This document shows positions 7,679 through 15,740 of a stretch of DNA of 64,000 nt, in pieces. Numbering within the stretch: the first letter of the stretch is position 1; each line of letters starts with the position of its first letter. The stretch lies in assembly GCA_020853525.1 (NCBI GenBank), contig JADYYS010000026.1, positions 62,001 to 126,000 of the forward strand, given 5' to 3'. The position numbers and the translations under genes were made by a program. Under the pieces are notes generated by a model, which saw only the letters and a program-made list of their open reading frames with translations, did no database searches and had not been told where the DNA came from. This DNA is from Ardenticatenales bacterium. Its GTDB lineage: Bacteria; Chloroflexota; Anaerolineae; Epilineales; Epilineaceae.

Positions 7679-8743
7679 ATGCGCCGCAGCACGACCGGTG
7701 AGCAGCTCGCCACGGCGATGCGCTGGCTGACCGCAATCGCGGTCGTCGGCGTGTTGATCTACGGTCCGTTCCAGATTCTCCGCTCCGGCAAGTACGGACC
7801 TGAGAACTGGATCGCGTTCGTGATCTTCGGCCTTTCGCAGGGCAGTCTGTACGCCCTGATCGCCCTCGGCTACACCCTCGTGTACGGTATCCTGCGGATG
7901 ATCAACTTCGCCCACGGCGAGGTCTTCATGAGCGGCGCGTACATCGGCTTCTTCGCCGCCGACGCGCTGAACCGCGCCGGTCGGCTCGACTCGACGGGCG
8001 GCGCGCTCCTCGGCCTCGCGGTCATCACGCTGGTCGCCGTGGCCGGCTCGACGACGATCGCGGTGCTCCTCGAGCGGATCGCCTACCGGCCGTTGCGGCG
8101 CGCGCCGCGGCTCGTGCCGCTGATCACCGCCATCGGGGCGTCGCTGTTCCTGCAGTACACGTTCAGCGGGCTCTTCGGGTCGGGGCTGCGAACGTATCCC
8201 ACGATCGATCTCCTCAAGGGCAGCTTCAGGGTCGGCAGCGTGCCGATCCTGAAGGTCCACGTCCTCGTCTTCGTCGCGGCCGTCGGCCTGATGACGGCGC
8301 TCTACCTGTTCGTCCAGCGCACGCGCGCCGGACGGGCGATGCGCGCCGTCTCCGAGGACAAGGACACGGCGGCGCTGATGGGGATCAACGTTGACGGCGT
8401 CATCGTCCAGACGTTCATGCTCGGCGGCGCGCTGGCCGGCGTGGCGGGCGTGCTGCACGCGCTGATCTACGGCCAGGTCGTGTTCAACATGGGCTTCCAG
8501 CCGGGCCTGAAGGCGTTCACCGCCGCGGTGCTCGGCGGCATCGGCAACGTGCCGGGAGCGATGCTCGGCGGCCTCTTCCTCGGCGTCGTCGAGTCGCTCG
8601 GTCCGGCGCTCTTCCTCGAGGGCCTCGGCATCCCGGCGCCGCACCAGCTGAAGGACGCGATCGCCTTCTCGCTCCTCGTCCTCGTCCTCGTCTTCCGCCC
8701 GACGGGCATCCTGGGCGAGCGCGTGGCGGAGAAGCGGGCGTGA
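7679..8743 (+). CDS. livH: Branched-chain amino acid ABC transporter permease LivH
   Basis: 354 residues, about eight membrane helices. Family signatures: GSLYALIALGYTLVYGILRMINFAHGEVFM near residues 60-90 and the cytoplasmic coupling segment RAMRAVSEDKDTAALMGINVD. It ends AFSLLVLVLVFRPTGILGE as usual. With LivM it forms the translocation path. The ATG at 7679 has GAGG 7 nt upstream; a TTG at 7637 would add 14 residues and is less likely. Its last four bases overlap the livM start (GTGA), indicating translational coupling. Confidence 0.93.
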   Translation: MRRSTTGEQLATAMRWLTAIAVVGVLIYGPFQILRSGKYGPENWIAFVIFGLSQGSLYALIALGYTLVYGILRMINFAHGEVFMSGAYIGFFAADALNRAGRLDSTGGALLGLAVITLVAVAGSTTIAVLLERIAYRPLRRAPRLVPLITAIGASLFLQYTFSGLFGSGLRTYPTIDLLKGSFRVGSVPILKVHVLVFVAAVGLMTALYLFVQRTRAGRAMRAVSEDKDTAALMGINVDGVIVQTFMLGGALAGVAGVLHALIYGQVVFNMGFQPGLKAFTAAVLGGIGNVPGAMLGGLFLGVVESLGPALFLEGLGIPAPHQLKDAIAFSLLVLVLVFRPTGILGERVAEKRA

Positions 8744-10650
8744 GCGCCGCACCTTCTCCGACGTCGACGTCAGCGGCGGCGCCGGCTCGGGGCACGGATG
8801 CGCGGCCGATGGCGGTCCTGACGCCCTACGGCCGCCGCGGCCTGATCGTCGGCGGCGTGATCGTGTTCCTCGGTCTCGTCGGCCTGCTCGAGGCGTTCAG
8901 CACGCGCTCGATCATCAACGTCCTTCGCACGGCAGGCGGCAAGCCGGTCGCCGTCACGCTGCTGAGCCTGCCCGAGCTCCTCGCGCTGATCGTGGCGTTC
9001 GTCGCCGTCCGCGGCCTCCTGCCGGCCCGCCCGCGCGCGCTCGACGCGTTCGGCGCCGTCGGCTGCGGCGCGGCGGCCAGCGCCGTCACGGCGGCGTTCG
9101 TCCGGCTCGGCCCGGCGCTGGGCGCCGGCGGCGACGGCTTCGAACTGCGGGACGTCTTCATCCACGCCACGCCCGAGCTGTTCGAGGTCCTCGGCAGCTT
9201 CGCCTGGCACCTGCCGCTCGCCGCGCTCGCCGCCGTCGCCGTCGCCTTCGTGCGCCCGGACGTCCGCCGCGCCGTCACCGCCGGCGCCATCGCCGTCGCG
9301 CTCGTCGGGGTGCTCAGCGACCACGTGACGATCCTGCTCGACCACAACGGCGTGCCGCGCGCCTCGACGGCGTGGTTCCTGCGCGGCAAGTCGCTGACCG
9401 TCGCCGGCGCGGCGACGCTCTTCGGAGGTGTGGCGGCGCTGCGTTGGCTGGGCGAGCGTTTCCGACCGGTCGCCGATCGGCGGCTGGCGGCCCGGCCGGC
9501 GCGCGACCGGCGCTGGCTGCGACGGGGCGGCATCGCGCTCGCCGGCGTGGCGCTCATCGCCCTGCCCCGCTTCGCCGGCTCGTACCACAGCGAGGTCCTC
9601 AACCAGGTCGGACTGTTCGTGCTGATGGGCCTCGGCCTGAACATCGTCGTCGGCTTCGCCGGCATGCTCGACCTCGGCTACGTCGCCTTCTTCGCCCTCG
9701 GGGCCTACACGATGGGCGTGCTGACGTCGCCCGAGAGCTTCCTGGCGGCCGCCACGGTACCGGGCGGACAGCCGGTCGGTCCGGTCGGTTTCTGGCTGGC
9801 GCTGCCCGTGTGCATCGTCGTCGCCGTCATCGCCGGCACCCTGCTCGGCGTGCCCGTCCTCAGCCTGCGCGGCGACTACCTGGCGATCGTCACGCTCGGC
9901 TTCGGCGAGATCATCCGGGTGCTGGCGCTCTCGGAATGGCTGAAGCCGTTCCTCGGCGGCTCGCTCGGCCTCAAGCGGATCCCGCCGATCAAGGTGCCGT
10001 GGCTGGCGATCGGCGACGGCTGCGCCGCACGCGGGATCGACGTGCCGCTGTGCGTCTACCGTCTGGCGATCGACGGCCCGGACAAGCCGCAGAAGCTGTT
10101 CTACATCCTCCTGGCCGGCTGCGTCGTCGCCGCGTTCGTCGCGCTGCGCCTGAAGGACTCCCGCCACGGCCGGGCCTGGATGGCGCTGCGCGAGGACGAG
10201 GACGTGGCGCAGGCGATGGGCATCGATCTGGTGCGCACGAAGCTCATGGCGTTCGCCATCGGCGCCGCGTTCAGCGGGCTGTCGGGCGCGATCTTCGCGC
10301 CGAAGCTCGTGTCGATCTTCCCGCACAGCTTCAATCTGCTGATCAGCATCAACATCCTGGCGCTGATCATCGTCGGCGGGATGGGCTCGATTCCGGGCGT
10401 GATCGTCGGCGCGCTCGCGCTCGTCGGGCTGCCGGAGCTGCTGCGCGAGTTCGCCGAGTACCGGCTGTGGGCCTACGGCATCGTCCTGGTCGTCATGATG
10501 CTCTACCGCCCCGAGGGGATGATCCCCAGCACCGCCACGCTGCGCGAGCTCCGTCCGGACGACGACGCGTCGCCTGGCGACGCCGCGAGCCCGTCGCCGG
10601 CGGGACCGGGAACGGCCGTCGCGGCCGCCGGCGCCGAGGCCCGCGCATGA
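8740..10650 (+). CDS. livM: Branched-chain amino acid ABC transporter permease LivM with long N-terminal membrane extension
   Basis: 636 residues, about twice the usual LivM. The ordinary LivM core starts near residue 287 (VGLFVLMGLGLNIVVGFAGMLDLGYVAFFALGAYTMG) and includes SLRGDYLAIVTLGFGEIIR and the coupling segment RAWMALREDEDVAQAMGID. Residues 1-285 hold roughly six extra hydrophobic segments that I cannot assign to a known domain. The start is a GTG overlapping the livH stop by 4 bp; no other start is compelling. The C-terminal 45 residues are a charged, Ala/Pro-rich tail. The stop overlaps the livG start (ATGA). Confidence 0.9.
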   Translation: MSAAPSPTSTSAAAPARGTDARPMAVLTPYGRRGLIVGGVIVFLGLVGLLEAFSTRSIINVLRTAGGKPVAVTLLSLPELLALIVAFVAVRGLLPARPRALDAFGAVGCGAAASAVTAAFVRLGPALGAGGDGFELRDVFIHATPELFEVLGSFAWHLPLAALAAVAVAFVRPDVRRAVTAGAIAVALVGVLSDHVTILLDHNGVPRASTAWFLRGKSLTVAGAATLFGGVAALRWLGERFRPVADRRLAARPARDRRWLRRGGIALAGVALIALPRFAGSYHSEVLNQVGLFVLMGLGLNIVVGFAGMLDLGYVAFFALGAYTMGVLTSPESFLAAATVPGGQPVGPVGFWLALPVCIVVAVIAGTLLGVPVLSLRGDYLAIVTLGFGEIIRVLALSEWLKPFLGGSLGLKRIPPIKVPWLAIGDGCAARGIDVPLCVYRLAIDGPDKPQKLFYILLAGCVVAAFVALRLKDSRHGRAWMALREDEDVAQAMGIDLVRTKLMAFAIGAAFSGLSGAIFAPKLVSIFPHSFNLLISINILALIIVGGMGSIPGVIVGALALVGLPELLREFAEYRLWAYGIVLVVMMLYRPEGMIPSTATLRELRPDDDASPGDAASPSPAGPGTAVAAAGAEARA

Positions 10651-11507
10651 GCGCCGTCCTCGAAGCCCGGCACGTCACGAAGCGCTTCGGCGGGCTGACC
10701 GCCGTCGACGACATGTCGCTCGCCATCCCCGAGGGCGTGATCTACAGCGTCATCGGCCCGAACGGCGCCGGCAAAACGACGTTCTTCAACTGCCTGACCG
10801 GCTTCTATCTGCCCGAGGAAGGGCAGATCGAGTTCGACGGCCGGCACCGGCTGGACGGGCGGCGGACGGACCAGATCACGCGGCTCGGCATCGCCCGGAC
10901 CTACCAGAACATCCGGCTCTTCCCGAACCTGACGGCCATCGAGAACATCCTCGTCGGCCAGCACAGCCACCTGCACGCGTCGCTGTGGGGCGTCATCTTC
11001 CGCACGCGCGCCGCGCGGCGCGAGGAGGCGGCGGCGCTGGACGAGGCCTGCCGCCTGCTCGACTTCGTCGGCCTGTCCGGCGACGGCGACGTGCTGGCCA
11101 AGCACCTGGCCTACGGCGATCAGCGCCGGCTCGAGATCGCCCGCGCGCTGGCCACCAAGCCCAAACTCCTGCTCCTCGACGAGCCGATGGCCGGCATGAA
11201 CCCGGCCGAGAAGGACACGATGATCGCCTTCATCCGCCGCCTGCGCGATGCCCTCGGCATCACGATCCTCCTGATCGAGCACGATATGAAGGTGGTCATG
11301 ACGATCTCGGACGGCATCAGCGTGATGGACTTCGGCCGCAAGATCGCCGAGGGCCGGCCGGCGGCGATCCAGCGCGATCCGCTCGTCATCGAGGCCTACC
11401 TCGGGCGCGGGGCGGTCGAGGCGGTCGAGGCGGTCGCGGCCGCCGACGGCGGAGCGGACCGCCGGCCAGCGTCGGGCGACCGGCCGACATCGCCCAACGA
11501 AGCGTAG
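10647..11507 (+). CDS. livG: Branched-chain amino acid ABC transporter ATP-binding protein LivG
   Basis: 286 residues. Walker A GPNGAGKTTF near 37, Q-loop YQNIRLFPNLTAIENI, signature LAYGDQRRLEIARAL (the LivG form of LSGGQ), Walker B LLLLDEPMAGMNP and H-loop LIEHDM. It powers LivHM together with LivF. The ATG overlaps the livM stop. The last 30 residues are an Ala/Glu-rich tail (VEAVEAVAAADGGAD) not seen in typical LivG. livF follows 9 bp downstream. Confidence 0.95.
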   Translation: MSAVLEARHVTKRFGGLTAVDDMSLAIPEGVIYSVIGPNGAGKTTFFNCLTGFYLPEEGQIEFDGRHRLDGRRTDQITRLGIARTYQNIRLFPNLTAIENILVGQHSHLHASLWGVIFRTRAARREEAAALDEACRLLDFVGLSGDGDVLAKHLAYGDQRRLEIARALATKPKLLLLDEPMAGMNPAEKDTMIAFIRRLRDALGITILLIEHDMKVVMTISDGISVMDFGRKIAEGRPAAIQRDPLVIEAYLGRGAVEAVEAVAAADGGADRRPASGDRPTSPNEA

Positions 11508-11516
11508 GGATACCGC

Positions 11517-12230
11517 ATGGCGCTGCTCGAGGTGCACGACGTCCACAGCCATTACGGCAACATCCACGCGCTCAAGGGCGTGTCGCTGACCGTCGACGAG
11601 GGCGAGATCGTCACGCTCATCGGCGCGAACGGCGCCGGCAAGAGCACCACGCTCCGGACGATTTCCGGCCTCATCCGGCCGAGCGCGGGCAGCGTGCGCC
11701 TCGGCGGGCGCGACATCGCCGCGCTGAAGCCGCACGCGATCGTCGCCGAGGGCGTCGTACACGTGCCGGAGGGCCGCGGCATCTTCGCCCGGCTGACCGT
11801 CGACGAGAACCTGTCGATCGGCGCCTTCATCCGCTCGGATGCGGCGGGCATCGCCGCCGATCTCGAGCGCGTGTTCGAAAGCTTCCCGCGCCTGAAGGAG
11901 CGCCGCCGCCAGGCCGGGGGCACGCTCTCCGGCGGCGAGCAGCAGATGCTGGCGATCGGACGCGGCCTGATGGCGCGCCCGCGCGTCTTGCTCCTCGACG
12001 AGCCGTCGATGGGCCTCGCGCCGATCCTCGTCGAGGAGATCTTCACGATCATCCGCCGCCTGAACGCCGAGGAGGGCACGACGATCCTCCTCGTCGAGCA
12101 GAACGCCCTGGCCGCGCTCGACGTGGCCCACCGCGGCTACGTCCTCGAGACCGGCGTCGTCCGCCTGAGCGGCCCGGCCGGCGATCTGAAGCGCGACCCG
12201 GCGGTCATCGAGGCGTATCTGGGGGTGTGA
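11517..12230 (+). CDS. livF: Branched-chain amino acid ABC transporter ATP-binding protein LivF
   Basis: 237 residues, standard LivF length. Walker A GANGAGKSTT near 38, VPEGRGIFARLTVDENL typical of LivF, signature LSGGEQQMLAIGRGL, Walker B VLLLDEPSMGLAP and H-loop LVEQNA (Gln/Glu-Gln form usual in LivF). It forms the second nucleotide-binding subunit of the importer. AGGGAT precedes the ATG at close spacing. Last gene of the operon; a long palindrome starts 60 bp after the stop. Confidence 0.95.
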   Translation: MALLEVHDVHSHYGNIHALKGVSLTVDEGEIVTLIGANGAGKSTTLRTISGLIRPSAGSVRLGGRDIAALKPHAIVAEGVVHVPEGRGIFARLTVDENLSIGAFIRSDAAGIAADLERVFESFPRLKERRRQAGGTLSGGEQQMLAIGRGLMARPRVLLLDEPSMGLAPILVEEIFTIIRRLNAEEGTTILLVEQNALAALDVAHRGYVLETGVVRLSGPAGDLKRDPAVIEAYLGV

Positions 12231-12289
12231 GGCCGATCCGCCGCACGGCCGCGCCGTTCGTCGCGATGATCGAACGCCCGCGCATCGCA

Positions 12290-12354
12290 GGGGCACCCCT
12301 TGTGGGTGCCCTCGTTGGCCGCGAATTGGACGAGGGCACCCACAAGCGTGCCCC
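12290..12354. repeat. Long palindromic repeat between convergent livF and phosphoesterase genes
   Basis: Arm 12290-12315 (GGGGCACCCCTTGTGGGTGCC then CTCGT) pairs with arm 12330-12354 almost without mismatch, leaving a 14-nt loop. It ends at the first base of the phosphoesterase stop codon. It could terminate transcription from both sides; its build resembles dispersed REP-like palindromes. Confidence 0.75.
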
Positions 12355-13094
12355 TACCAGCCGAACTCCAGCCGCGCCGCCAGCCGCGGCGGCAGCCCGG
12401 CCGCCAGGATCTTGGCCTGCGTCGCCTCGATGTCGTACGGTACGCGTTGCAGCGTGGCCGACCAGCCGTCGGCGTCCGTGTTCGTGAGGCGCAGGTAGCT
12501 GGCGCGCGCATCGCCGTCGCGCGGCTGGCCGACGCTGCCCGGGTTGAGCAGCCAGCGGCCGCCGACGAGGGACAGCGGCGTCTCGGCGATCAGCGGGTGG
12601 CGCACCGCGCCGTCGATCGCCTCGTCGTAGGCGGCCGGCACGTGCGTGTGGCCGAAGAGGCAGAGCGGCCCGCTGAAGCTGTCGAACGCCGCCTCGGCCA
12701 GTGCCGCGTTCAGGATGTACTCCCGGATCGGGCTGCGGGGGCTGGCGTGGACGAACGTGATGTCGCGCGCGGCATCGTCGAGGCGGGGTAGGCACGCGTT
12801 CAGGCGCGCACGCACGGCGTCGCTCAGCTGTGCGGTCGTCCACTCGGCGGCCTCGCGCGCCTCGGGGTTGAAGTCCGAGACATCGAGCTTCCCGAGCGCG
12901 GCATGGTCGTGGTTGCCGGCCAGCCAGACGGTGGGCGCCACGTCGATGAGCCGCTGGACGCACGCCTCGGGGTCGGGCCCATAGCCGACGGCATCGCCGA
13001 GGAACCAGACCTCGTCGAAAGGCCCGGCATGCGCCATCACCGCATCGAGGGCCTCGATGTTCGCATGGATATCGGACAGCACAACGACGTCCAA
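12354..13094 (-). CDS. Calcineurin-like metallophosphoesterase (YfcE/DUF2437-like)
   Basis: 246 residues from a TTG with GGAGG 6 nt upstream; the frame extends far further 5' but loses all family similarity. Metal-binding motifs in order: SDIHANIEAL, FLGDAVGYGPDP, AGNHDHA, FVHASPRSP, LFGHTHVP. These define a dimetal phosphodiesterase/phosphatase of the small YfcE-like class; the substrate is unknown. RWLLNPGSVGQPRDGD is the family's characteristic segment before the C-terminus. It converges with livF and diverges from tsaE. A possible -10 (TACCAT on the minus strand, 13113-13118) lies about 20 bp upstream. Confidence 0.88.
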   Translation of the reverse strand: MDVVVLSDIHANIEALDAVMAHAGPFDEVWFLGDAVGYGPDPEACVQRLIDVAPTVWLAGNHDHAALGKLDVSDFNPEAREAAEWTTAQLSDAVRARLNACLPRLDDAARDITFVHASPRSPIREYILNAALAEAAFDSFSGPLCLFGHTHVPAAYDEAIDGAVRHPLIAETPLSLVGGRWLLNPGSVGQPRDGDARASYLRLTNTDADGWSATLQRVPYDIEATQAKILAAGLPPRLAARLEFGW

Positions 13095-13243
13095 CGGGGG
13101 CCTCCGCACGTTGCGGCGATGGTAGCACAGGGCGTGCCCGGCTCCGGATCCGGCACGCGGCTCGCCGCGCCGCCGCCATCGCCGCCGTGACGGATCGCTG
13201 CCGCGGCGAACCGAACGGTCGCGCCCGATTCGATCACGACCCC

Positions 13244-13249
13244 TATAAT
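13244..13249 (+). promoter_or_regulatory. -10 box of tsaE, leaderless arrangement
   Basis: A perfect TATAAT ends 7 nt before the ATG at 13257, so the predicted transcription start falls on the start codon itself. No recognisable -35 or ribosome-binding site. Confidence 0.7.
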
Positions 13250-13256
13250 CCGCCGC

Positions 13257-13988
13257 ATGCTCCCCCCGACGCCCGGCCTCCCCGCTTCGCCAGGACGGTC
13301 CGTCGCCGACCGCCTCGAGCGCACGGCCCGCGACGCCGTCGCCACCCGTGCCGTCGGCGCCGCACTCGGCCGCTGCCTGCCGCGCGGTGCGCTCGTCACG
13401 CTGTCCGGCGGTCTCGGCGCCGGCAAGACGACGTTCGCACAGGGCATCGCCGGCGGCCTCGGGGTCACGGGGCGCGTTGCCAGTCCAACCTACACGATCC
13501 TCCACGGCTACGCGCTGCGTGCGCCGCGGGTCGGACCGGGTGAGCCTCCGGCGGCGGGCACCGTTCGACCCGCGGCTGCCGCTGCGCTCGACCCGGAAGC
13601 CGGGCAGTTCGTGCACGTCGACTTGTACCGCGTCCGCTCGGCCGTCGAGGCGCTCGAGCTCGGCCTCGACGAGTGCCGCGCCGACGGCGATGTCGTCGTC
13701 GTCGAGTGGCCCGAGCATGCCGACGGCGCACTGGGCGAAGCGGACGTCGCGGTGACGCTGGTCGAGATCCTGGGGCCGGACGAACGGCCCGACGCGGACC
13801 GCGAATCGGACCGCGAATCGGATCGCGAATCGGATCGCGTTGCGGTCGGCGATGCGCCCGATGGCGCCGATTCCGGCCGGCTCGAAGCGCCCACCGAACG
13901 CCGCATCGTCCTCACCGCCTCGACCGAAGCCGGGCGATCGATCCTTGCCTGCTTCGCCACGGATGGGCCGCAGCGTGCCCGCTCGTGA
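13257..13988 (+). CDS. tsaE: tRNA t6A biosynthesis ATPase TsaE
   Basis: 243 residues, longer than the usual ~150. Walker A SGGLGAGKTTFAQG near residues 44-57, the TsaE-specific VASPTYTILHGY, then after an inserted loop HVDLYRVRSAVEALELGL and VVVVEWPEH. TsaE binds the TsaB-TsaD complex and drives turnover in making threonylcarbamoyl-A37 of ANN-decoding tRNAs. Two insertions explain the size: about 30 residues after PTYTI, and a repeated DRES run (12-bp DNA repeat, 13797-13840) near 180. The start is the ATG directly downstream of TATAAT. The next gene encodes its partner TsaB, 10 bp after this stop. Confidence 0.93.
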   Translation: MLPPTPGLPASPGRSVADRLERTARDAVATRAVGAALGRCLPRGALVTLSGGLGAGKTTFAQGIAGGLGVTGRVASPTYTILHGYALRAPRVGPGEPPAAGTVRPAAAAALDPEAGQFVHVDLYRVRSAVEALELGLDECRADGDVVVVEWPEHADGALGEADVAVTLVEILGPDERPDADRESDRESDRESDRVAVGDAPDGADSGRLEAPTERRIVLTASTEAGRSILACFATDGPQRARS

Positions 13989-13998
13989 GGCAGCCCCG

Positions 13999-15171
13999 GT
14001 GAACGCCGGCACGTGGCTGGCCATCGACACGGCGACGGACATGGCCGGCATCGCGGTTTGCCGTGCGGAGCGCGTCGTCAGCGAGCGCACGTGGTCGAGC
14101 CGCCGCCACCACACGCGCCAGCTGGCGCCGGCCGTCGCCGACGCGCTGGCAGAGGCCGGCCTTGGCGTCGCGGACCTGGAGGGCATCGCGGTGGCGATCG
14201 GGCCGGGCTCGTACACCGGACTGCGGATCGGGCTCAGCTTGGCCAAGGGGCTTTCGCTCGGCGCTGCCCATGCCCGCCCGGGCGGGCGGCCGGTGGCCGT
14301 CATCGGCATCCCGACGCTGGACATCGTGGCCGCACCGCTCTCGCCGCCCGAGGGCGTGCGCATGGTGCCGCTCTGGGCGGTGCTGGAAGCCGGCCGCGGC
14401 CGCGTGATCGCCGCGCGCTACGGGGCGGACGGCGGGGGGAGCGACCGGCCGGACGCCCGGACGTTGGTGGTCTGGACGGTCGATGATCTCGTCCATCGCG
14501 TCGCGCCCGGTGACTGGGTGGCCGGCGAGCTGTCGGCGGAGGCGCGCGCCGCGCTCGAGGCAACGGGGGCGCGCGTGCTGCCGGCGGCGGCGGGTCTGCG
14601 GCGACCGGGCTGGCTGGCGCACCTCGGCCGGCAGCAGCTGCACCACGGCCCGCCGCCCGACATGGCGGCACTCTCACCGATTTACAGCGGCGGCCAGCCG
14701 GCCCCGCCGCCGCTGCCGTCCGCCGCCGTCGTGGTGCGCCCGATGACCGCCGACGACGTTGCGGCCGTCACGCAGCTGCACGACCGCGCGTTCATGCGCG
14801 TCCTCGATGCACAGCACTTCAGCCGCGAGCTGACGAACCCGATCGCCACGACGGTCGTGGCGGTGCTCGGCGACGGCTCGATCGTCGGATTCGCCGGGCT
14901 GTGGCGGCAGGTCGACGAAGGCCACGTGATGACGATCGGCGTCGAGCCGCGGCTCCAGAGCCGCGGGATCGGCGGACGCCTGCTGGCGCGCCTCGTCGAC
15001 ATCGCGGCGGCGGACGGGCTGGCCGCGCTCACGCTCGAGGTGCGCGACGGTAACGCGGCCGCGCAGGCCCTCTACCGGCGCTTCGGCTTCGAGGTCGTCG
15101 GCCGTCGCCCGCGCTACTACTCGGACACGGGCGAGGACGCGCTGATCATGACGCGGCGCATCTCGGCCTGA
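13999..15171 (+). CDS. tsaB-rimI: TsaB-RimI fusion: t6A biosynthesis protein joined to GNAT acetyltransferase
   Basis: 390 residues. Residues 1-235 are TsaB (LAIDTATDMAGIAV, LAPAVADAL, GPGSYTGLRIGLSLAKGLS), the scaffold that pairs with TsaD for threonylcarbamoyl transfer to tRNA. From about 240 a GNAT domain begins (VVVRPMTADDVAAVTQLHDRAF); its acetyl-CoA loop is QSRGIGGRLL and it ends LEVRDGNAAAQALYRRFGF, as in RimI, which acetylates the N-terminal Ala of ribosomal protein S18. tsaB and rimI are often neighbours; here they are one protein. The GTG at 13999 with TGAGG 8 nt upstream is preferred; a GTG at 13975 overlapping tsaE is the alternative. tsaD is not nearby. Confidence 0.9.
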   Translation: MNAGTWLAIDTATDMAGIAVCRAERVVSERTWSSRRHHTRQLAPAVADALAEAGLGVADLEGIAVAIGPGSYTGLRIGLSLAKGLSLGAAHARPGGRPVAVIGIPTLDIVAAPLSPPEGVRMVPLWAVLEAGRGRVIAARYGADGGGSDRPDARTLVVWTVDDLVHRVAPGDWVAGELSAEARAALEATGARVLPAAAGLRRPGWLAHLGRQQLHHGPPPDMAALSPIYSGGQPAPPPLPSAAVVVRPMTADDVAAVTQLHDRAFMRVLDAQHFSRELTNPIATTVVAVLGDGSIVGFAGLWRQVDEGHVMTIGVEPRLQSRGIGGRLLARLVDIAAADGLAALTLEVRDGNAAAQALYRRFGFEVVGRRPRYYSDTGEDALIMTRRISA

Positions 15172-15228
15172 TGCGGCCGGCGAGCGGTCGGTGGCTGCGG
15201 GCCGGACGCCGTGGCGAGACGATTAAAT

Positions 15229-15267
15229 GCGGCGACGCCGGATGGGATCCATCCGGCGTCGCGCCGC
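15229..15267. terminator. Bidirectional terminator after tsaB-rimI and the first small peptide gene
   Basis: Long stem: GCGGCGACGCCGGATGG (15229-15245) pairs with 15249-15267 with a two-base bulge and a 3-nt loop. Read on the minus strand the stem is followed by ATTTAATCG, a U-rich tail rare in this sequence, so it suits the end of the minus-strand peptide transcript as well as tsaB-rimI. Confidence 0.7.
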
Positions 15268-15364
15268 AGAGCAGAGAGAGCTGTTGCGACCGCCTGTCGC
15301 GGTGGTAGGCTGACCTGGACCGGCGGTCGCTCGAGCGATGTCGTGGGGGTTCGGCCGGCGGGCG

Positions 15365-15442
15365 TCAGTTGCCCGAGAAGCCGAGCGTCTCGCACCAAGC
15401 CAGCAGAAGCATGACCGTCAGAATGATGATTCCAGTGCTCAT
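15365..15442 (-). CDS. 25-residue hydrophobic peptide, paralogue 1
   Basis: ATG with GGAGG 7 nt upstream (15450-15454), 25 codons, TGA stop. The peptide is one hydrophobic segment (GIIILTVMLLLAW) followed by CETLGFSGN, predicted to cross or insert in the membrane. It aligns without gaps from the initiator Met to the peptides at 15657-15740 and 16082-16159; invariant in all three are M1, I7, T9, L13, L14, A15, C17, L20, G21 and S23. A GTTCGGT/ACCGAAC inverted repeat lies at 15473-15495, and a hairpin with a U-rich tail follows the stop. Not recognised as a known family; size and layout recall Ibs/Ldr type I toxins. Function unknown. Confidence 0.6.
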   Translation of the reverse strand: MSTGIIILTVMLLLAWCETLGFSGN

Positions 15443-15656
15443 GTCCAAACCTCCAAATGGTGTGCGGTGGTCGTTCGGTGCCCGTGAAACCGAACCAATC
15501 GACCCATCGGTCCGGGCATCGACGCCGTGTTCGTGAGCACTATGACGTCATCTAACCGCAATGGATACGCGAGCGGTTCAACGAATCGTCGGTACCCGTC
15601 CCTGCGTCGCACGGACCACGCCGAAACGCGAATCTGCGGTCAAGCAGGGGCGCACG

Positions 15657-15740
15657 CTACGAGGCATCCCCGCTGCGGCCGAGCATCTCGCACCACGCCA
15701 ACAACAGGACCATCGTCACGATCACGAGCATGCTTTCCAT
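15657..15740 (-). CDS. 27-residue hydrophobic peptide, paralogue 2
   Basis: ATG preceded by AAAGGGG, 27 codons, TAG stop. Reads MESMLVIVTMVLLLAWCEML then GRSGDAS. It shares 14 of 25 aligned positions with paralogue 1, including the run LLLAWCE, at the same distance from the start codon. The frame is open further upstream, but the similarity begins exactly at this Met, which fixes the start. It is separated from paralogue 1 by 214 bp and from paralogue 3 by 341 bp, so each is probably its own transcript. GTATCC (minus strand, 15816-15821) lies 76 bp upstream; the other two genes have the same hexamer upstream. Function unknown. Confidence 0.6.
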   Translation of the reverse strand: MESMLVIVTMVLLLAWCEMLGRSGDAS

